Below, in pieces: positions 1 through 8,542 of a DNA stretch of 36,918 bases. The translations under genes and the position numbers were made by a program. The stretch spans positions 1 through 36,918 of the forward strand of contig JAGWNU010000013.1 in assembly GCA_028871175.1 (NCBI GenBank), given 5' to 3'. Source of the stretch: Burkholderiaceae bacterium (GTDB lineage Bacteria; Pseudomonadota; Gammaproteobacteria; Burkholderiales; Burkholderiaceae). Below the pieces are notes generated by a model that did no database searches, had not been told where the DNA came from, and saw nothing but the letters and a program-made list of their open reading frames with translations. Each line of letters begins with the position of its first letter. Within the stretch, counting starts at the first letter, position 1.

Positions 1-225
1 CAGGTGTTCCCGGATCTTGGCATGTCGACGCCGTATGCCGTCAGCGCGCGCTGCCTCGCGTATCTCGATGCGCTCAAGCCCGGTTATGTGGCTTCCTATT
101 CGATCACGATCAATGACGCGGTGCGGGTGGCTGCCACCGTGTGCGTATGTGCGCATGCGCGGTTGGACTTTGTCGCCAATGTGAGCGATGAAGTCGCGTC
201 CGGCGGCGAGCTGGAATTGTTTTGA
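1..225 (+). CDS. C-terminal fragment of an unidentified protein
   Basis: An open frame enters from the left edge and ends with TGA at 223-225, so only the last 74 or so residues are visible and the true start lies outside the window. The fragment has no motif I can assign; it is moderately hydrophobic and contains a YSITINDAVRVAATVCV stretch that looks like alternating beta-strands. It ends 20 bases before a CheY-like receiver gene on the same strand, so co-transcription and a role in signalling or chemotaxis are possible. A CheX/CheC-like phosphatase would be a natural partner, but no signature residues are visible to support that. Confidence 0.55.
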   Translation, partial: QVFPDLGMSTPYAVSARCLAYLDALKPGYVASYSITINDAVRVAATVCVCAHARLDFVANVSDEVASGGELELF

Positions 226-245
226 ATGAGAAAGAGGAAAGACCC

Positions 246-611
246 ATGAGCAAGATTCTGGTGGTGGACGATTCGAGCACCGTGCGCGACGAGGTCGCCG
301 GCTTCCTGAAGAAGAACGGCCTGGCGGTGGATACCGCCGTGGACGGCAAGGACGGCCTGGCCAAGATCAAGGCCAATCCGGGTCTCAGGCTCGTCATCAG
401 CGACGTCAACATGCCCAACATGGACGGGTTGACGATGGTCGAGAAGGTGCGGGGTGAACTCGGCAACAAGACCGTGAACGTCATCATGCTCACCACCGAA
501 AGCAGCCCGGCCATGAAAGACCGCGGCAAGGCGGCTGGCGTGAAGGGCTGGATCGTCAAGCCGTTCAAGGGCGACGCGGTGCTCGAGACGTTCAGGAAGC
601 TGGCGGGCTGA
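246..611 (+). CDS. CheY-like single-domain response regulator
   Basis: This 121-residue protein is a stand-alone receiver domain with no output domain. The acidic pair D8-D9, the phosphoacceptor D53 (in ISDVNMP), the switch threonine T83 and the conserved K105-P106 are all present and in register. Such proteins accept phosphate from a histidine kinase and act by protein-protein contact, as CheY does at the flagellar switch. I chose ATG 246, which follows a GAGGAAAG Shine-Dalgarno sequence, over an in-frame ATG at 222 that overlaps the preceding gene. No kinase is encoded next to it, so the partner is unknown. Confidence 0.9.
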   Translation: MSKILVVDDSSTVRDEVAGFLKKNGLAVDTAVDGKDGLAKIKANPGLRLVISDVNMPNMDGLTMVEKVRGELGNKTVNVIMLTTESSPAMKDRGKAAGVKGWIVKPFKGDAVLETFRKLAG

Positions 612-700
612 ACGGGCGGTGAATGCCGGAGCGGGCGGGTGATGGCGTTTCGCGCGCTTCGGGTTCAAACTCGGCCGATTGATCCGCAGGAGGCCCTGCC

Positions 701-1090
701 ATGACGATCGGATTGGCGGATGCGGTGCTCGTGCTGCACGCGCTGCTCGTCGCGTTCATCGTCGGCGGGTTGTTGTTCGTCTGGGCAGGCGCCGCGCTCA
801 AGTGCGCCTGTGTGCGCAACCGTGGTTTCCGCCTGCTGCATCTGGCGGCGATCAGCGTTGTCGCCGGGCTGGCCATCGCGAACGTGCCATGCCCGCTCAC
901 GGCGCTGGAGGACTGGCTGCGCACGGGCGCGGCGGGTTCCAGCGGCTTCGTCCAACGCTGGGTCAGTGTGTGGCTCTTCTACGATCTGCCGCCCTGGGTG
1001 TTTGCCGCCAGCTACGCGGTGTTCCTGCTTATCGTGGCGCAGACCTGGCGGTGCATTCCGCCACGCGCCAGGCGGGGCGTGCTTTTTTGA
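701..1090 (+). CDS. DUF2784-type small membrane protein
   Basis: This 129-residue protein has about four hydrophobic segments (around residues 5-30, 43-62, 82-98 and 100-118), arranged as in the DUF2784 family of inner-membrane proteins of unknown function. Typical features are the LHALLVAFIVGG opening, the conserved N-x-P-CPLTALE(D/N)WLR segment in the middle (residues about 60-73), and a basic C-terminal tail. A strong AGGAGG lies 8 bases ahead of ATG 701. The downstream neighbour is another small membrane protein on the same strand, 155 bp away. The function is unknown, and I assign only the family. Confidence 0.8.
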   Translation: MTIGLADAVLVLHALLVAFIVGGLLFVWAGAALKCACVRNRGFRLLHLAAISVVAGLAIANVPCPLTALEDWLRTGAAGSSGFVQRWVSVWLFYDLPPWVFAASYAVFLLIVAQTWRCIPPRARRGVLF

Positions 1091-1245
1091 TTCCGCCTAG
1101 GCGAATCCTTGATACGCTGAATGGCATCGAGCCGGCCTCGCACGCTGCGCCTGCAGCGTCATGGTGATGCTTGCGGCACTGCGCGCACCGCTGCGGTGCA
1201 CCGGCATGCATGCGACCCCCGGCCCGCGCGGCTGAAGGAGTCATC

Positions 1246-1578
1246 ATGCAAGAGCTCGCCTTTCGTACGCTGGTCTATCGCTATTTCTTTTTCGGATGGC
1301 TTTTCAAGGACGCCAGCCGCGGCAATCTCTTCGAGCGTTCTGCTGCCTGGCGCTTCAACCAGGCACACGCACATTGGCTCCTCGCCTATATGTGGCGATG
1401 GCTCTGGTGCGGTGTGGTCTGCTACGTCCTGGGCGGGATTGTCGAGCTGGCACTCAAGACGCCATGCCTGTCGGTACTGTTCTACGTGCCGAGCGCGCTG
1501 AGCGTGCCCATCAACGTGGTGACAGGTGTGCTGTGGATCGGTCTGAAGGCGCTGCCCGGGCCGGTGCGTGAGCGGTGA
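1246..1578 (+). CDS. Small integral membrane protein, function unknown
   Basis: The start at ATG 1246 follows a GAAGGAG Shine-Dalgarno sequence 6 bases upstream and gives 110 residues. The longer in-frame start at 1171 would add an arginine- and cysteine-rich segment that looks like intergenic translation. The protein has an aromatic N-terminal half (YRYFFFGWLFKDASRG) and two hydrophobic segments at about residues 53-68 and 77-102. I do not recognise the family. It converges with the methyltransferase gene on the other strand, with only 13 bp between the stops. Confidence 0.65.
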   Translation: MQELAFRTLVYRYFFFGWLFKDASRGNLFERSAAWRFNQAHAHWLLAYMWRWLWCGVVCYVLGGIVELALKTPCLSVLFYVPSALSVPINVVTGVLWIGLKALPGPVRER

Positions 1579-1591
1579 CGCGTGATCAGAT

Positions 1592-2452
1592 TCAGACCGT
1601 CGCGACGAGCAGTTCTTCGGCGTTGCTCGGAGGCCGCAGGCCATCCGCCCGGTCAGAAAAATAGCGCTGTGTCAGCTCCGTTGCCGAGATGTGTCGCGCG
1701 TCGCCAAAGCCATTCTCACGTGCCAGCGCCAGGATCTCGGGTGGCGTGAAGAAGCTGAGGAAGGGGGTTCCGCTGGCGCGTGCGCCTTTCTCCGCCATCT
1801 CGAGGCCGAGGCGGACTTCTGCAGCCGCCATCTCCAGCGGCAGCAGGAAGGTCATCGCCAGCATCGATCCCGGCGCGAGGCCGGCCACCTGACGCAGCGT
1901 GGCAGCATTTGCCTCCATGGTGAGATACATGCTCACGCCGGTCGAAACCACGATGGCCGGCTGGCTGGTGTCGAAGCCGGCAGCCACGAGCGCGTCCCGC
2001 CATGACTCGCGCGCTTCGAAGTCGACCGGCACGAAGCGCAGCCAGTCGGGCAGGCCAAATCCGAGGGCCGTCAGGCGCTGGCGCTTCCACGCCTGCGGGG
2101 TCGGCTGGTCGACTTCAAACACGGTCATGCGTGACGCCACATCCGGCCGGCGCTGGGCAAAGCTGTCGAGCCCCGCGCCGAGGATGACGTACTGGCGCAG
2201 GCCCAGGCCTGCCTGCTCGATCACCAGGTCTTCAATGAACCGTGCGCGCGCCACGATGGACGCGCGGAATGGGCGCGTGAACTGCGGGTCCATGTCGCCG
2301 CGTTGCTGCCAGCCAAGGTCCGGCGCCAGCAGTGTCAGGCCGATCCGGTCTTCCAGCACGTGCGGGGGTGCATCGATCTCCAGATGCAGCGCGCGCCACA
2401 AGGCCACCCGTGCTGCCGTGCTGTCTGGTACCAACAGCTGTGCATCGCTCAT
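1592..2452 (-). CDS. Class I SAM-dependent methyltransferase, PPM1/leucine carboxyl methyltransferase-like
   Basis: This is a 286-residue protein of the LCMT-like (PPM1/Tcm-type) methyltransferase family. The SAM-binding glycine motif is VILGAGLDSFAQR, followed by an acidic FEVDQP motif at the end of strand 2 and a later IVVSTGVSMYLT segment matching the family's E/G-V-x-MYL motif. These enzymes methylate carboxylates or hydroxyls of small molecules; the substrate here is unknown. ATG 2452 has a GGAGGCAGGC Shine-Dalgarno; starts further upstream would overlap the GST gene. The gene lies 20 bp downstream of the GST gene on the same strand and is probably co-transcribed with it. Confidence 0.85.
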   Translation of the reverse strand: MSDAQLLVPDSTAARVALWRALHLEIDAPPHVLEDRIGLTLLAPDLGWQQRGDMDPQFTRPFRASIVARARFIEDLVIEQAGLGLRQYVILGAGLDSFAQRRPDVASRMTVFEVDQPTPQAWKRQRLTALGFGLPDWLRFVPVDFEARESWRDALVAAGFDTSQPAIVVSTGVSMYLTMEANAATLRQVAGLAPGSMLAMTFLLPLEMAAAEVRLGLEMAEKGARASGTPFLSFFTPPEILALARENGFGDARHISATELTQRYFSDRADGLRPPSNAEELLVATV

Positions 2453-2472
2453 GCCTGCCTCCGTCGGGTCCG

Positions 2473-3138
2473 TCAATGGATGGGTTGAAATGTAGGAAAC
2501 ACCGCAGCGATCTGCACCGGCTGCTTGGTCATGCACACCGCGAAGAGATCGCTGTCGAGCCATTGCGCAAGCCACACGTGCAGCGCCGGCAACGGCTGAT
2601 CGTGAAACCAGTCAGGCTCGACCGCCGCAAACTGGCGCACGAACGGGAAGATCGCCAGATCCGTGGCGCATGGCGCCCGCCCGCCCAGATAGCGCTGGCG
2701 CTGCAATCGTGCTTCGAGCGGCGTCAGCAATGTCGCTACCGCGTTTGCGCGTGCCGTTTCGCGGGTCGTCTCTTCGTGCGGATAGCGGTCCGGATACTTG
2801 TAGCGATCCAGGTGTCGTTTGAATGCGCCGTCGTTCGTGTTGAGCAAGAGCAGGTTGTCTTCGGACTGGGCGCGGCTCCACCAGCCGTCGGCGTCGGGTG
2901 ATTCGAGCGCCCACCGCATGATGTCCCAGCTTTCTTCCAGGACGCTGCCGTCGGTCAGGCGCAAGACCGGCACCGTACCCTTGGGCGACAGGGCCAGCAG
3001 TTCTGCGGGTTTGTCGCGCATGACGATTTCGAATGTCTGAAAAGGCCGCCGGGCCTGCAGCATCGCCAGGCGGGCACGCATGGCATAGGGGCATCGGCGA
3101 TAGCTGTAGAGCAACGGCAGGGCAGTGTCGATCGACAT
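2473..3138 (-). CDS. Glutathione S-transferase family protein
   Basis: The 221-residue protein has an N-terminal thioredoxin-like domain (about residues 8-85) with a YRRCPYAMRARL motif, in which C16 is the likely glutathione-reactive residue. It also has the cis-proline motif GTVPVL and the E-S glutathione contact (LEESWDI). An all-helical C-terminal domain follows (about 90-215). The CPY motif resembles the omega/GrxB-like GSTs, which favour thiol transfer and deglutathionylation over conjugation. The start MSIDTALPLLYS is chosen because the longer open frame reads through a low-complexity heptamer repeat. It is probably the first gene of a two-gene operon with the methyltransferase. Confidence 0.87.
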   Translation of the reverse strand: MSIDTALPLLYSYRRCPYAMRARLAMLQARRPFQTFEIVMRDKPAELLALSPKGTVPVLRLTDGSVLEESWDIMRWALESPDADGWWSRAQSEDNLLLLNTNDGAFKRHLDRYKYPDRYPHEETTRETARANAVATLLTPLEARLQRQRYLGGRAPCATDLAIFPFVRQFAAVEPDWFHDQPLPALHVWLAQWLDSDLFAVCMTKQPVQIAAVFPTFQPIH

Positions 3139-3181
3139 GGGTGAAGCAACGGGCGTGATTGTCCGGGTGCGACAGGTTAAC

Positions 3182-3219
3182 GGGTTCTGGGTTCTGGGTT
3201 CTGGGTTCTGGGGTCGGGG
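3182..3219 (+). repeat. GGGTTCT heptamer tandem repeat with G-quadruplex potential
   Basis: Four consecutive copies of GGGTTCT are followed by GGGG and TCGGGG. The result is five G3 tracts separated by TTCT loops plus one more G4 tract. This satisfies the usual G3-N1-7 quadruplex pattern, with the G-rich strand being the + strand, which is the template strand for the GST gene. The repeat lies about 45 bp upstream of the GST start and just after the stop of the GlxA-type regulator gene. Confidence 0.8.
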
Positions 3220-3238
3220 TCTGCGCTGCCAGCCAGTT

Positions 3239-4201
3239 TCACGCCGCCAACTGCGCCCGCGCCGATCGGCCAGAACGCCGCACGGACTGCGGGGGGTGCC
3301 CGAACACCCGGATGAACGCCCGCCGCATGCGCTCCGGGTCGGCAAAGCCCACGGCACGGGCGATGTGCTCGAGCGATTCATTGCCCGCCTCGACGCGGGG
3401 GCGAGCGGCTTCTGCGCGGAGCTTCTCGATGGCCTTGGCGGGCGTCTGGCCGGTCTCGGCCACGAAGGCGCGATCGAACTGACGCCGGCTCAGATGCGCG
3501 ACTTCGGCCAGGCGATCGACATCCAGCGCTTCGTGCAGGTGGTCGCGTGCATAGCTGAGCGCGCGGGCGATGCGGGTGGACGCCGGATCCAACTCCAGCA
3601 GGGCCGAAAACTGTGACTGGCCGCCGGGCCGCCGGTGATACACCACCAGTTCGCGCGCCACGGCACGGGACACGTCGATGCCCAGGTCGGCTTCGATCAA
3701 CGCCAGCGCGAGGTCAATGCCGGACGAGATGCCGGCGGACGTCCACACCGGACCATCCTGGATGAAGATGCGGTCCGCCTGCACATGGACGCGCGGATAG
3801 CGCCGCTGCAACTGCGCCGCCATACGCCAGTGTGTCGTGGCGCGGCGGCCGTCGAGCAGGCCTGCCGCAGCCAGCGCGAATGCGCCGGAACAGACGCTGG
3901 TCATGCGCCGTGAATGCTGCGCGGCTTCCCGCACAAAGGCAATCAGCCCGGGTGAGAACGCACCGTCACGTGGACCATTGCCACCGGAGATGACGAGCGT
4001 ATCGAAGGCGGGGTCATCCAGGACCTGTGTCTGCATGACGAGGCCGGGCGCGCTTTGCACCTGCGCGCCGGCCTCGGACAACACTTCGATGCGATATGCA
4101 GGATGGGCGGCCAGCCGGTTCGCCACGTCGAAGGCGGTCAGTGGCCCCGTGAAATCCAGCAGGCTGCAACCCGGAAACACCAAAAAGCCGATTCTGCGCA
4201 T
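3239..4201 (-). CDS. GlxA-type transcriptional regulator (DJ-1/PfpI domain plus AraC helix-turn-helix)
   Basis: This 320-residue protein has two domains. Residues 3-185 form a DJ-1/PfpI (class I glutamine amidotransferase-like) domain with the elbow cysteine C104 in SVCSGAF and the downstream TTHW motif. Residues about 215-310 form an AraC/XylS double helix-turn-helix (LAEVAHLSRRQFDRAF then IARAVGFADPERMRRAF). In GlxA regulators the amidase-like domain is thought to sense a small metabolite. The gene is transcribed divergently from an MFS exporter, with 89 bp between the starts, so that exporter is the likely target. Confidence 0.9.
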   Translation of the reverse strand: MRRIGFLVFPGCSLLDFTGPLTAFDVANRLAAHPAYRIEVLSEAGAQVQSAPGLVMQTQVLDDPAFDTLVISGGNGPRDGAFSPGLIAFVREAAQHSRRMTSVCSGAFALAAAGLLDGRRATTHWRMAAQLQRRYPRVHVQADRIFIQDGPVWTSAGISSGIDLALALIEADLGIDVSRAVARELVVYHRRPGGQSQFSALLELDPASTRIARALSYARDHLHEALDVDRLAEVAHLSRRQFDRAFVAETGQTPAKAIEKLRAEAARPRVEAGNESLEHIARAVGFADPERMRRAFIRVFGHPPQSVRRSGRSARAQLAA

Positions 4202-4210
4202 GATGTCTTG

Positions 4211-4232
4211 AAATGAGGGAATAACGTCATTT
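4211..4232. promoter_or_regulatory. Inverted repeat AAATGA-N10-TCATTT in a divergent promoter region
   Basis: A perfect 6-bp inverted repeat with a 10-bp spacer lies between the GlxA-type regulator start and the MFS start. The two arms are on the same helical face, as expected for a dimeric DNA-binding protein. It is short, so it could have arisen by chance. Confidence 0.35.
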
Positions 4233-4290
4233 GCGCCAGATGTTGCTCCGCCAGACTGCCGCTGTCAAACGCATTTCCGGAGGGACGATC

Positions 4291-5550
4291 ATGACGACTG
4301 CGGTACTTTCCTCATCAGCCGCTGGGCAGTTCTCGCGCCATCACCGTTGGAAGGTCCTCGGAGTGGGCGTAGCGGCCAACGCCAGTTTTTCAGCGGCATT
4401 CTCGGGTATTCCCACGACGGCGGTGTTCATCCGCTCCGCCTATCACCTGGGCAATGCGGAGCTTGGCATCGCCCTCGGGCTGCTCGGGCTCGGGATTGCC
4501 ATCAGCGAGTTGCCGTGGGGCCTGCTGACCGACCGTTGGGGCGATCGCACCGTGCTCCTGGCGGGCCTCGGCCTGACGGCGCTGGCGCTGCTGCTGATGG
4601 CCGGCTTTGCGGCGCCTGCGCATGGCAATGTGCCGCCGCTGACGTGGCTGGCTGCGGGCATGCTGAGCGTCGGCTTGCTGGGCGGCAGCGTGAATGGCTC
4701 CAGTGGCCGCGCCGTGATGGGCTGGTTTCGCGAAGGCGAGCGTGGGCTGGCCATGAGCATCCGCCAGACCGCCGTGCCGCTGGGCGGTGGCATTGGCGCG
4801 CTCGTGCTGCCGAGCCTGGCGGCGCACGCGGGATTTGCCGCGGTGTATGGCGTGCTCGCAGCCGCCTGCGCGCTCACAGCAGTGCTGACGTGGCTGTGGG
4901 TGCACGAAGCCGCGCCGGCAGCAGACGCTGGCGTTGCTCGCGTGGTTTCCGAGGGGCCCGGCCCGTTGCGCGACGTGATGCTCTGGCGGATGGCGCTGGC
5001 GATCGGGCTGCTGTGCGTGCCACAGGGCGCGGTGGTGGCATTTGCCACCGTCTTCCTGCGCGACTTCGCACATGCCGATGTGCTCACCCTGAGCTTGACC
5101 ATGGCGGCGGTGCAGGGCGGTGCGGCGGTGATGCGCGTGTGGAGCGGCCGGTGGACGGATCGCCACGGCAACCGACGTGCCTATCTGCTGGCCTGCGCAC
5201 GCTTGAGCGCCGCCCTGTTCGTCGTGCTGGCTGGCGTGGCATGGCTCACCGGCACGCTGCACGCCGACCTGGCAGTCATGCGTGGTGTGCTGGTGGCCGC
5301 CATCGTGGCGGGCGGCATTTGCGTGTCGGCGTGGCACGGTGTCGGCTACACCGAGATGGCCACGCTGGCGGGCGCGCAGCGCGCCGGCACGGCGCTGGGC
5401 CTGGGCAATACGGGGGCCTTTGCAGCGCTGGGGCTCACGTCGCTGTTTTTGCCGCATGTGCTGGCATGGTCGTCCTGGCCGGTCGTGTGGCTCTTGGCGG
5501 CGGGCTGCGCCCTGATCGCATGGCGGGTGCTGCCTGCCGCCGATCGATAG
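4291..5550 (+). CDS. Major facilitator superfamily transporter
   Basis: The protein has 419 residues from ATG 4291, which is preceded by CCGGAGGG; an ATG-less upstream extension has no support. It shows about 12 hydrophobic segments and the MFS motif A between TM2 and TM3 (G-L-L-T-DRWGDRTVLL), repeated imperfectly in the second half (SGRWTDRHGNRRAYLL). The drug- or metabolite-exporter type is likely, but the substrate cannot be read from the sequence. It lies divergent from a GlxA-type regulator, which probably controls it. A G-rich/C-rich hairpin follows the stop. Confidence 0.88.
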   Translation: MTTAVLSSSAAGQFSRHHRWKVLGVGVAANASFSAAFSGIPTTAVFIRSAYHLGNAELGIALGLLGLGIAISELPWGLLTDRWGDRTVLLAGLGLTALALLLMAGFAAPAHGNVPPLTWLAAGMLSVGLLGGSVNGSSGRAVMGWFREGERGLAMSIRQTAVPLGGGIGALVLPSLAAHAGFAAVYGVLAAACALTAVLTWLWVHEAAPAADAGVARVVSEGPGPLRDVMLWRMALAIGLLCVPQGAVVAFATVFLRDFAHADVLTLSLTMAAVQGGAAVMRVWSGRWTDRHGNRRAYLLACARLSAALFVVLAGVAWLTGTLHADLAVMRGVLVAAIVAGGICVSAWHGVGYTEMATLAGAQRAGTALGLGNTGAFAALGLTSLFLPHVLAWSSWPVVWLLAAGCALIAWRVLPAADR

Positions 5551-5553
5551 GCT

Positions 5554-5579
5554 GGGGGTCCCGCCGGCCCCCTTCGTTT
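5554..5579 (+). terminator. Possible Rho-independent terminator after the MFS gene
   Basis: GGGGG, a 9-base spacer and CCCCC form a short GC stem directly after the MFS stop, followed by the T-rich tail TTCGTTT. The tail is imperfect. The rest of 5580-5774 contains nothing I can assign. Confidence 0.4.
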
Positions 5580-5774
5580 CTGCCTGCACTGTTGCGCAGG
5601 CTGCCCGTTGCGTGGCCGCTGTAGACCCTGACCGGGCCGGCCATCATGGCGATCTTCCGGCAACGAAATCCACCCAGACGGCTGGCGGGTCCGAAGACCT
5701 GGCCGTCAAGTGCTTGGCCGCCTTCCAGGGGGGGCTGCGTGATGACGGTGCGCCATGCGTCCTCGTCGTACTGC

Positions 5775-6539
5775 TCAGATGAAGCCACCGTCGGTCATCA
5801 GCGTGCGGCCGGTGATCCAGCGGGCATCGTCCGAGGCGAGGAAGGCCACCGCGTCGGCAATGTCCCCGGGCTCCGCGAGGCGGCCGAGCGGCGTCGAGTC
5901 GCGCATGCGGGCCTTCACTTCATCGGGAATCGGCGCCGTCATGTCGCTGCGCGTCAGTGCCGGTGCCACGGCGTTGACGGTGATGTTGCGAGGTCCGAGT
6001 TCCACGGCAAAGGCATGCGTCAGCGCGCCCACGGCGGCCTTGCTGGCCGCATAGACCGCCAGCCCGGCACGCGGCCGATACACGAGGCTGGACGACACGT
6101 TGACGATGCGCCCGCCGCGCGCCGGCACGTGCGGCAGGACCGCCTGCGTGACAAGAATGGTGGAGAACGCGTTGGTCCGGAACTGCACGTCGAACGAGGC
6201 CAGATCGATGCTGCCCACCGGTTGGTTTTCCAGGATGCCGGCGTTGTTGACGAGGATGTCGATGGCGCCGAAGGCCTCGCGCACGGTGCCCGTCATCGCG
6301 TCGACCGACGCGGCGTCGCTCACATCGGCCTGCACGGCAATGGCGTGCGCACCCGTTGCGCGAATGGACTGGACCACCGCGTCCGCCTCTTCCTGCTTGC
6401 TGCGATAGACCACCGCCACGCGTGCGCCATCTGCCGCGAGACGACGCGCGACCGCAGCGCCGATACCGCGCGAGCCTCCGGTGACGATGGCGGTGCGGCC
6501 CGACAGGCGCAGTGCGATGGCAGATGGGGTTGGCGACAT
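5775..6539 (-). CDS. SDR family oxidoreductase (FabG-like)
   Basis: A 254-residue classical short-chain dehydrogenase/reductase. It has the cofactor motif TGGSRGIG at residues 20-27, with VVYRS after strand 2 (a basic residue pointing to NADP(H)), D72 in ADVSD, NNAG at 98-101, the catalytic serine region S149-S151, and Y163-x3-K167. The C-terminal TDGGFI ending is typical of FabG-like enzymes. It reduces or oxidises a carbonyl/hydroxyl of unknown substrate. The gene lies 108 bp downstream of the CGNR regulator on the same strand. Confidence 0.9.
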   Translation of the reverse strand: MSPTPSAIALRLSGRTAIVTGGSRGIGAAVARRLAADGARVAVVYRSKQEEADAVVQSIRATGAHAIAVQADVSDAASVDAMTGTVREAFGAIDILVNNAGILENQPVGSIDLASFDVQFRTNAFSTILVTQAVLPHVPARGGRIVNVSSSLVYRPRAGLAVYAASKAAVGALTHAFAVELGPRNITVNAVAPALTRSDMTAPIPDEVKARMRDSTPLGRLAEPGDIADAVAFLASDDARWITGRTLMTDGGFI

Positions 6540-6647
6540 GGTGTTCTCCTGAATGAGTGAAGGTTTCGGGAGAACAGGTTACGAATCGCGCGGACCGTGC
6601 GCAGCGGGGGCCGCAGCGACGCGGCGTTCCAGTGGTGGAACGACCTG

Positions 6648-7226
6648 TCAGCCTTGCTGGCGCCTGCGGTATTCCGCCACTTTATGTCGATTGCCGCAGA
6701 CGGCCATGCTGCACCAGCGGCGCTTGTGCGACTTCGTGCGGTCGTAGAACCAACGCGTGCATTCCGGGTGTTCGCACATGCGCACGAGCCCGAAATCCCC
6801 TTCGGCCAGCAGGTGGGCTGCCGCCTCGGCCAGCGGGGCGAGGCACTGCTCGACCGAATCGGCCGGGCGCAGGCGCTCCACGCGTGGCGTCTTGTCGTTC
6901 CACACCAGCACCGGATGGCTTGGCGCCTGGCGCAGGAGAACGTTGATCGCGTCCGCGTTGGCGGCGCGGCCGGCCTTGCGCGCCTCAACCAGCATGCGGG
7001 TCACCTCGCGCAGATGGCGCGCCACAGCCAGCAGCACGCCCGGTGGATAACGCCCCGCCAGCGGCTCGGCAAGCCAGCCAGCGCGTATCAGCCAGTCAGA
7101 GACATCGGCATCGGTCTGCCAGCAATCGTGCGGCTGGCCATTGGCGTTGGCCACGGTGTTGAGCATGTCGAGCACCGGATGATCGGCGATCAGCGGGGGA
7201 ATCTCCCGGGATGCGGTGGCGGGCAT
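6648..7226 (-). CDS. CGNR zinc-finger / ABATE-domain transcriptional regulator
   Basis: The C-terminal 40 residues carry the hallmark C-x4-C-x(n)-C-x4-CGNR zinc finger (CEHPEC ... RRWCSMAVCGNR), which binds DNA. The N-terminal part is the ABATE ligand-binding-like domain with the opening LDMLNTVAN. The start is uncertain: ATG 7226 gives 192 residues and begins just before the conserved domain, while the frame stays open to an ATG at 7304. Neither has a clear Shine-Dalgarno. It is divergent from the nitronate monooxygenase gene and upstream of the SDR gene, and could regulate either or both. An AT-rich GTTATAAC lies in the shared upstream region (about 7274-7281). Confidence 0.8.
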   Translation of the reverse strand: MPATASREIPPLIADHPVLDMLNTVANANGQPHDCWQTDADVSDWLIRAGWLAEPLAGRYPPGVLLAVARHLREVTRMLVEARKAGRAANADAINVLLRQAPSHPVLVWNDKTPRVERLRPADSVEQCLAPLAEAAAHLLAEGDFGLVRMCEHPECTRWFYDRTKSHKRRWCSMAVCGNRHKVAEYRRRQQG

Positions 7227-7376
7227 GGCGTTGTCGCAAAGAATCTGGATACGCGACTGTAACCCGTCAAGATCGTTATAACAGTTAGATGGTGGTGGTG
7301 ACACGAGCGCCGAAAACCCGTCGGACGGGCCCTCGAATTACCATGTGGCATTCAAGGTTCCCTGCTGGAGACGATC

Positions 7377-8447
7377 ATGAGCGCATGGCCCGATGCCCGC
7401 GTGCTGAAGTTGTTCAACATCGAAGTGCCCATCGTGCTGGGACCGATGGCCGGCGCGGCCGGTGTCGAACTGGCCATTGCCGTGGCGCGGGCCGGTGGGC
7501 TCGGTTCGTTGCCGTGCGCCATGCTGAACGCGGAGCAGATTCGCCAGCAGGTCGAGCAGTTTCGGGCAGCCGTGCGCGCCCCCGTCAACCTGAACTTCTT
7601 CTGCCATACGCCGCCGCAGCCCGATGCAGAGCGCGAGGCCAAATGGCGCGCCCACCTCGCACCGTATTACGCTGAGTTCGGGATCGACCCGGCCACACAG
7701 GCGCCGACTGCCAACCGCGCGCCGTTCGACGAGACCACCTGTGCGCTGGTGGAAGAACTGAAGCCCGAAGTCGTGAGTTTCCACTTCGGCCTGCCGACTC
7801 CCGAATTGCAGGCGCGGGTGAAGGCGACCGGCGCAAAGATCCTCTCAGCCGCTACGACCGTGGAGGAAGCCCGTTGGCTGGAAGCGCGTGGAGTGGACGC
7901 CATCATCGCCATGGGCAACGAAGCCGGCGGGCACCGCGGCATGTTCCTCGCCAAGACGATCGAATCGCAGGTGGGCACCTTTGCGCTCGTGCCGCAGGTC
8001 GCCGACGCCGTGAAGGTGCCGATCATTGCCGCCGGCGGTATTGGCGACGCGCGCGGCGTGGTGGCCGCGTTCGCGCTGGGCGCATCGGCTGCGCAGATCG
8101 GCACGGCCTACCTGCTGTCGCCCGAGGCAAAGACGTCGGCCATCCACCGTGCTGCACTGAAGCGGGCGACCGATGCGGATACAGCCCTCACCAATCTCTT
8201 TAGCGGGCGGCCGGCGCGCGGCATCGTGAACCGGCTGATGCGCGAGATCGGGCCGATGAGCCCGCTTGCGCCGGCTTTCCCTACCGCGGGTGGGGCGCTG
8301 GCGCCCTTGCGTGCCAAGACCGAACCCGCGGGCTCGGGCGATTTCATCAATCTGTGGTCCGGGCAGGCAGGCCGATTCGCCACCGAAGACTCCGCCGAGG
8401 CCATCACGCGGCGCATCGCCACGCAGGCGCTGGAACGGCTTACCTGA
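7377..8447 (+). CDS. Nitronate monooxygenase (NPD family, FMN-dependent)
   Basis: A 356-residue TIM-barrel flavoenzyme of the 2-nitropropane dioxygenase/nitronate monooxygenase family. The opening PIVLGPMAG, the N-x-N-F-F-x-H segment (NLNFFCHTP), the conserved GNEAGGHRG with putative catalytic base H186, and the phosphate-binding IIAAGGIGD and GTAYLL motifs all fit. Such enzymes oxidise alkyl nitronates with O2, often detoxifying propionate-3-nitronate. GGAG precedes ATG 7377 by 8 bases. It lies divergent from a CGNR regulator and ends at a strong terminator. Confidence 0.88.
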   Translation: MSAWPDARVLKLFNIEVPIVLGPMAGAAGVELAIAVARAGGLGSLPCAMLNAEQIRQQVEQFRAAVRAPVNLNFFCHTPPQPDAEREAKWRAHLAPYYAEFGIDPATQAPTANRAPFDETTCALVEELKPEVVSFHFGLPTPELQARVKATGAKILSAATTVEEARWLEARGVDAIIAMGNEAGGHRGMFLAKTIESQVGTFALVPQVADAVKVPIIAAGGIGDARGVVAAFALGASAAQIGTAYLLSPEAKTSAIHRAALKRATDADTALTNLFSGRPARGIVNRLMREIGPMSPLAPAFPTAGGALAPLRAKTEPAGSGDFINLWSGQAGRFATEDSAEAITRRIATQALERLT

Positions 8448-8475
8448 GTTGTCCGGGGGCGTCGTTTCCCGCGCG

Positions 8476-8507
8476 GGCACGCCAGGCGGCGTGCCCGTTC
8501 CGTTTTG
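8476..8507 (+). terminator. Rho-independent terminator after nitronate monooxygenase
   Basis: A perfect 9-bp stem GGGCACGCC / GGCGTGCCC with a 4-base loop (AGGC) is followed by GTTCCGTTTT. It lies 29 bases after the stop codon and is the natural terminator of the + strand gene. Confidence 0.85.
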
Positions 8508-8542
8508 CATCACAGAACGGAATGCGAACAATATGAAAATAT

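Noticed and set aside
5580-5788. Minus-strand frame overlapping the SDR stop codon
   Set aside because: It starts at a GTG inside the SDR gene, matches no family and runs into the MFS 3' end; treated as intergenic.
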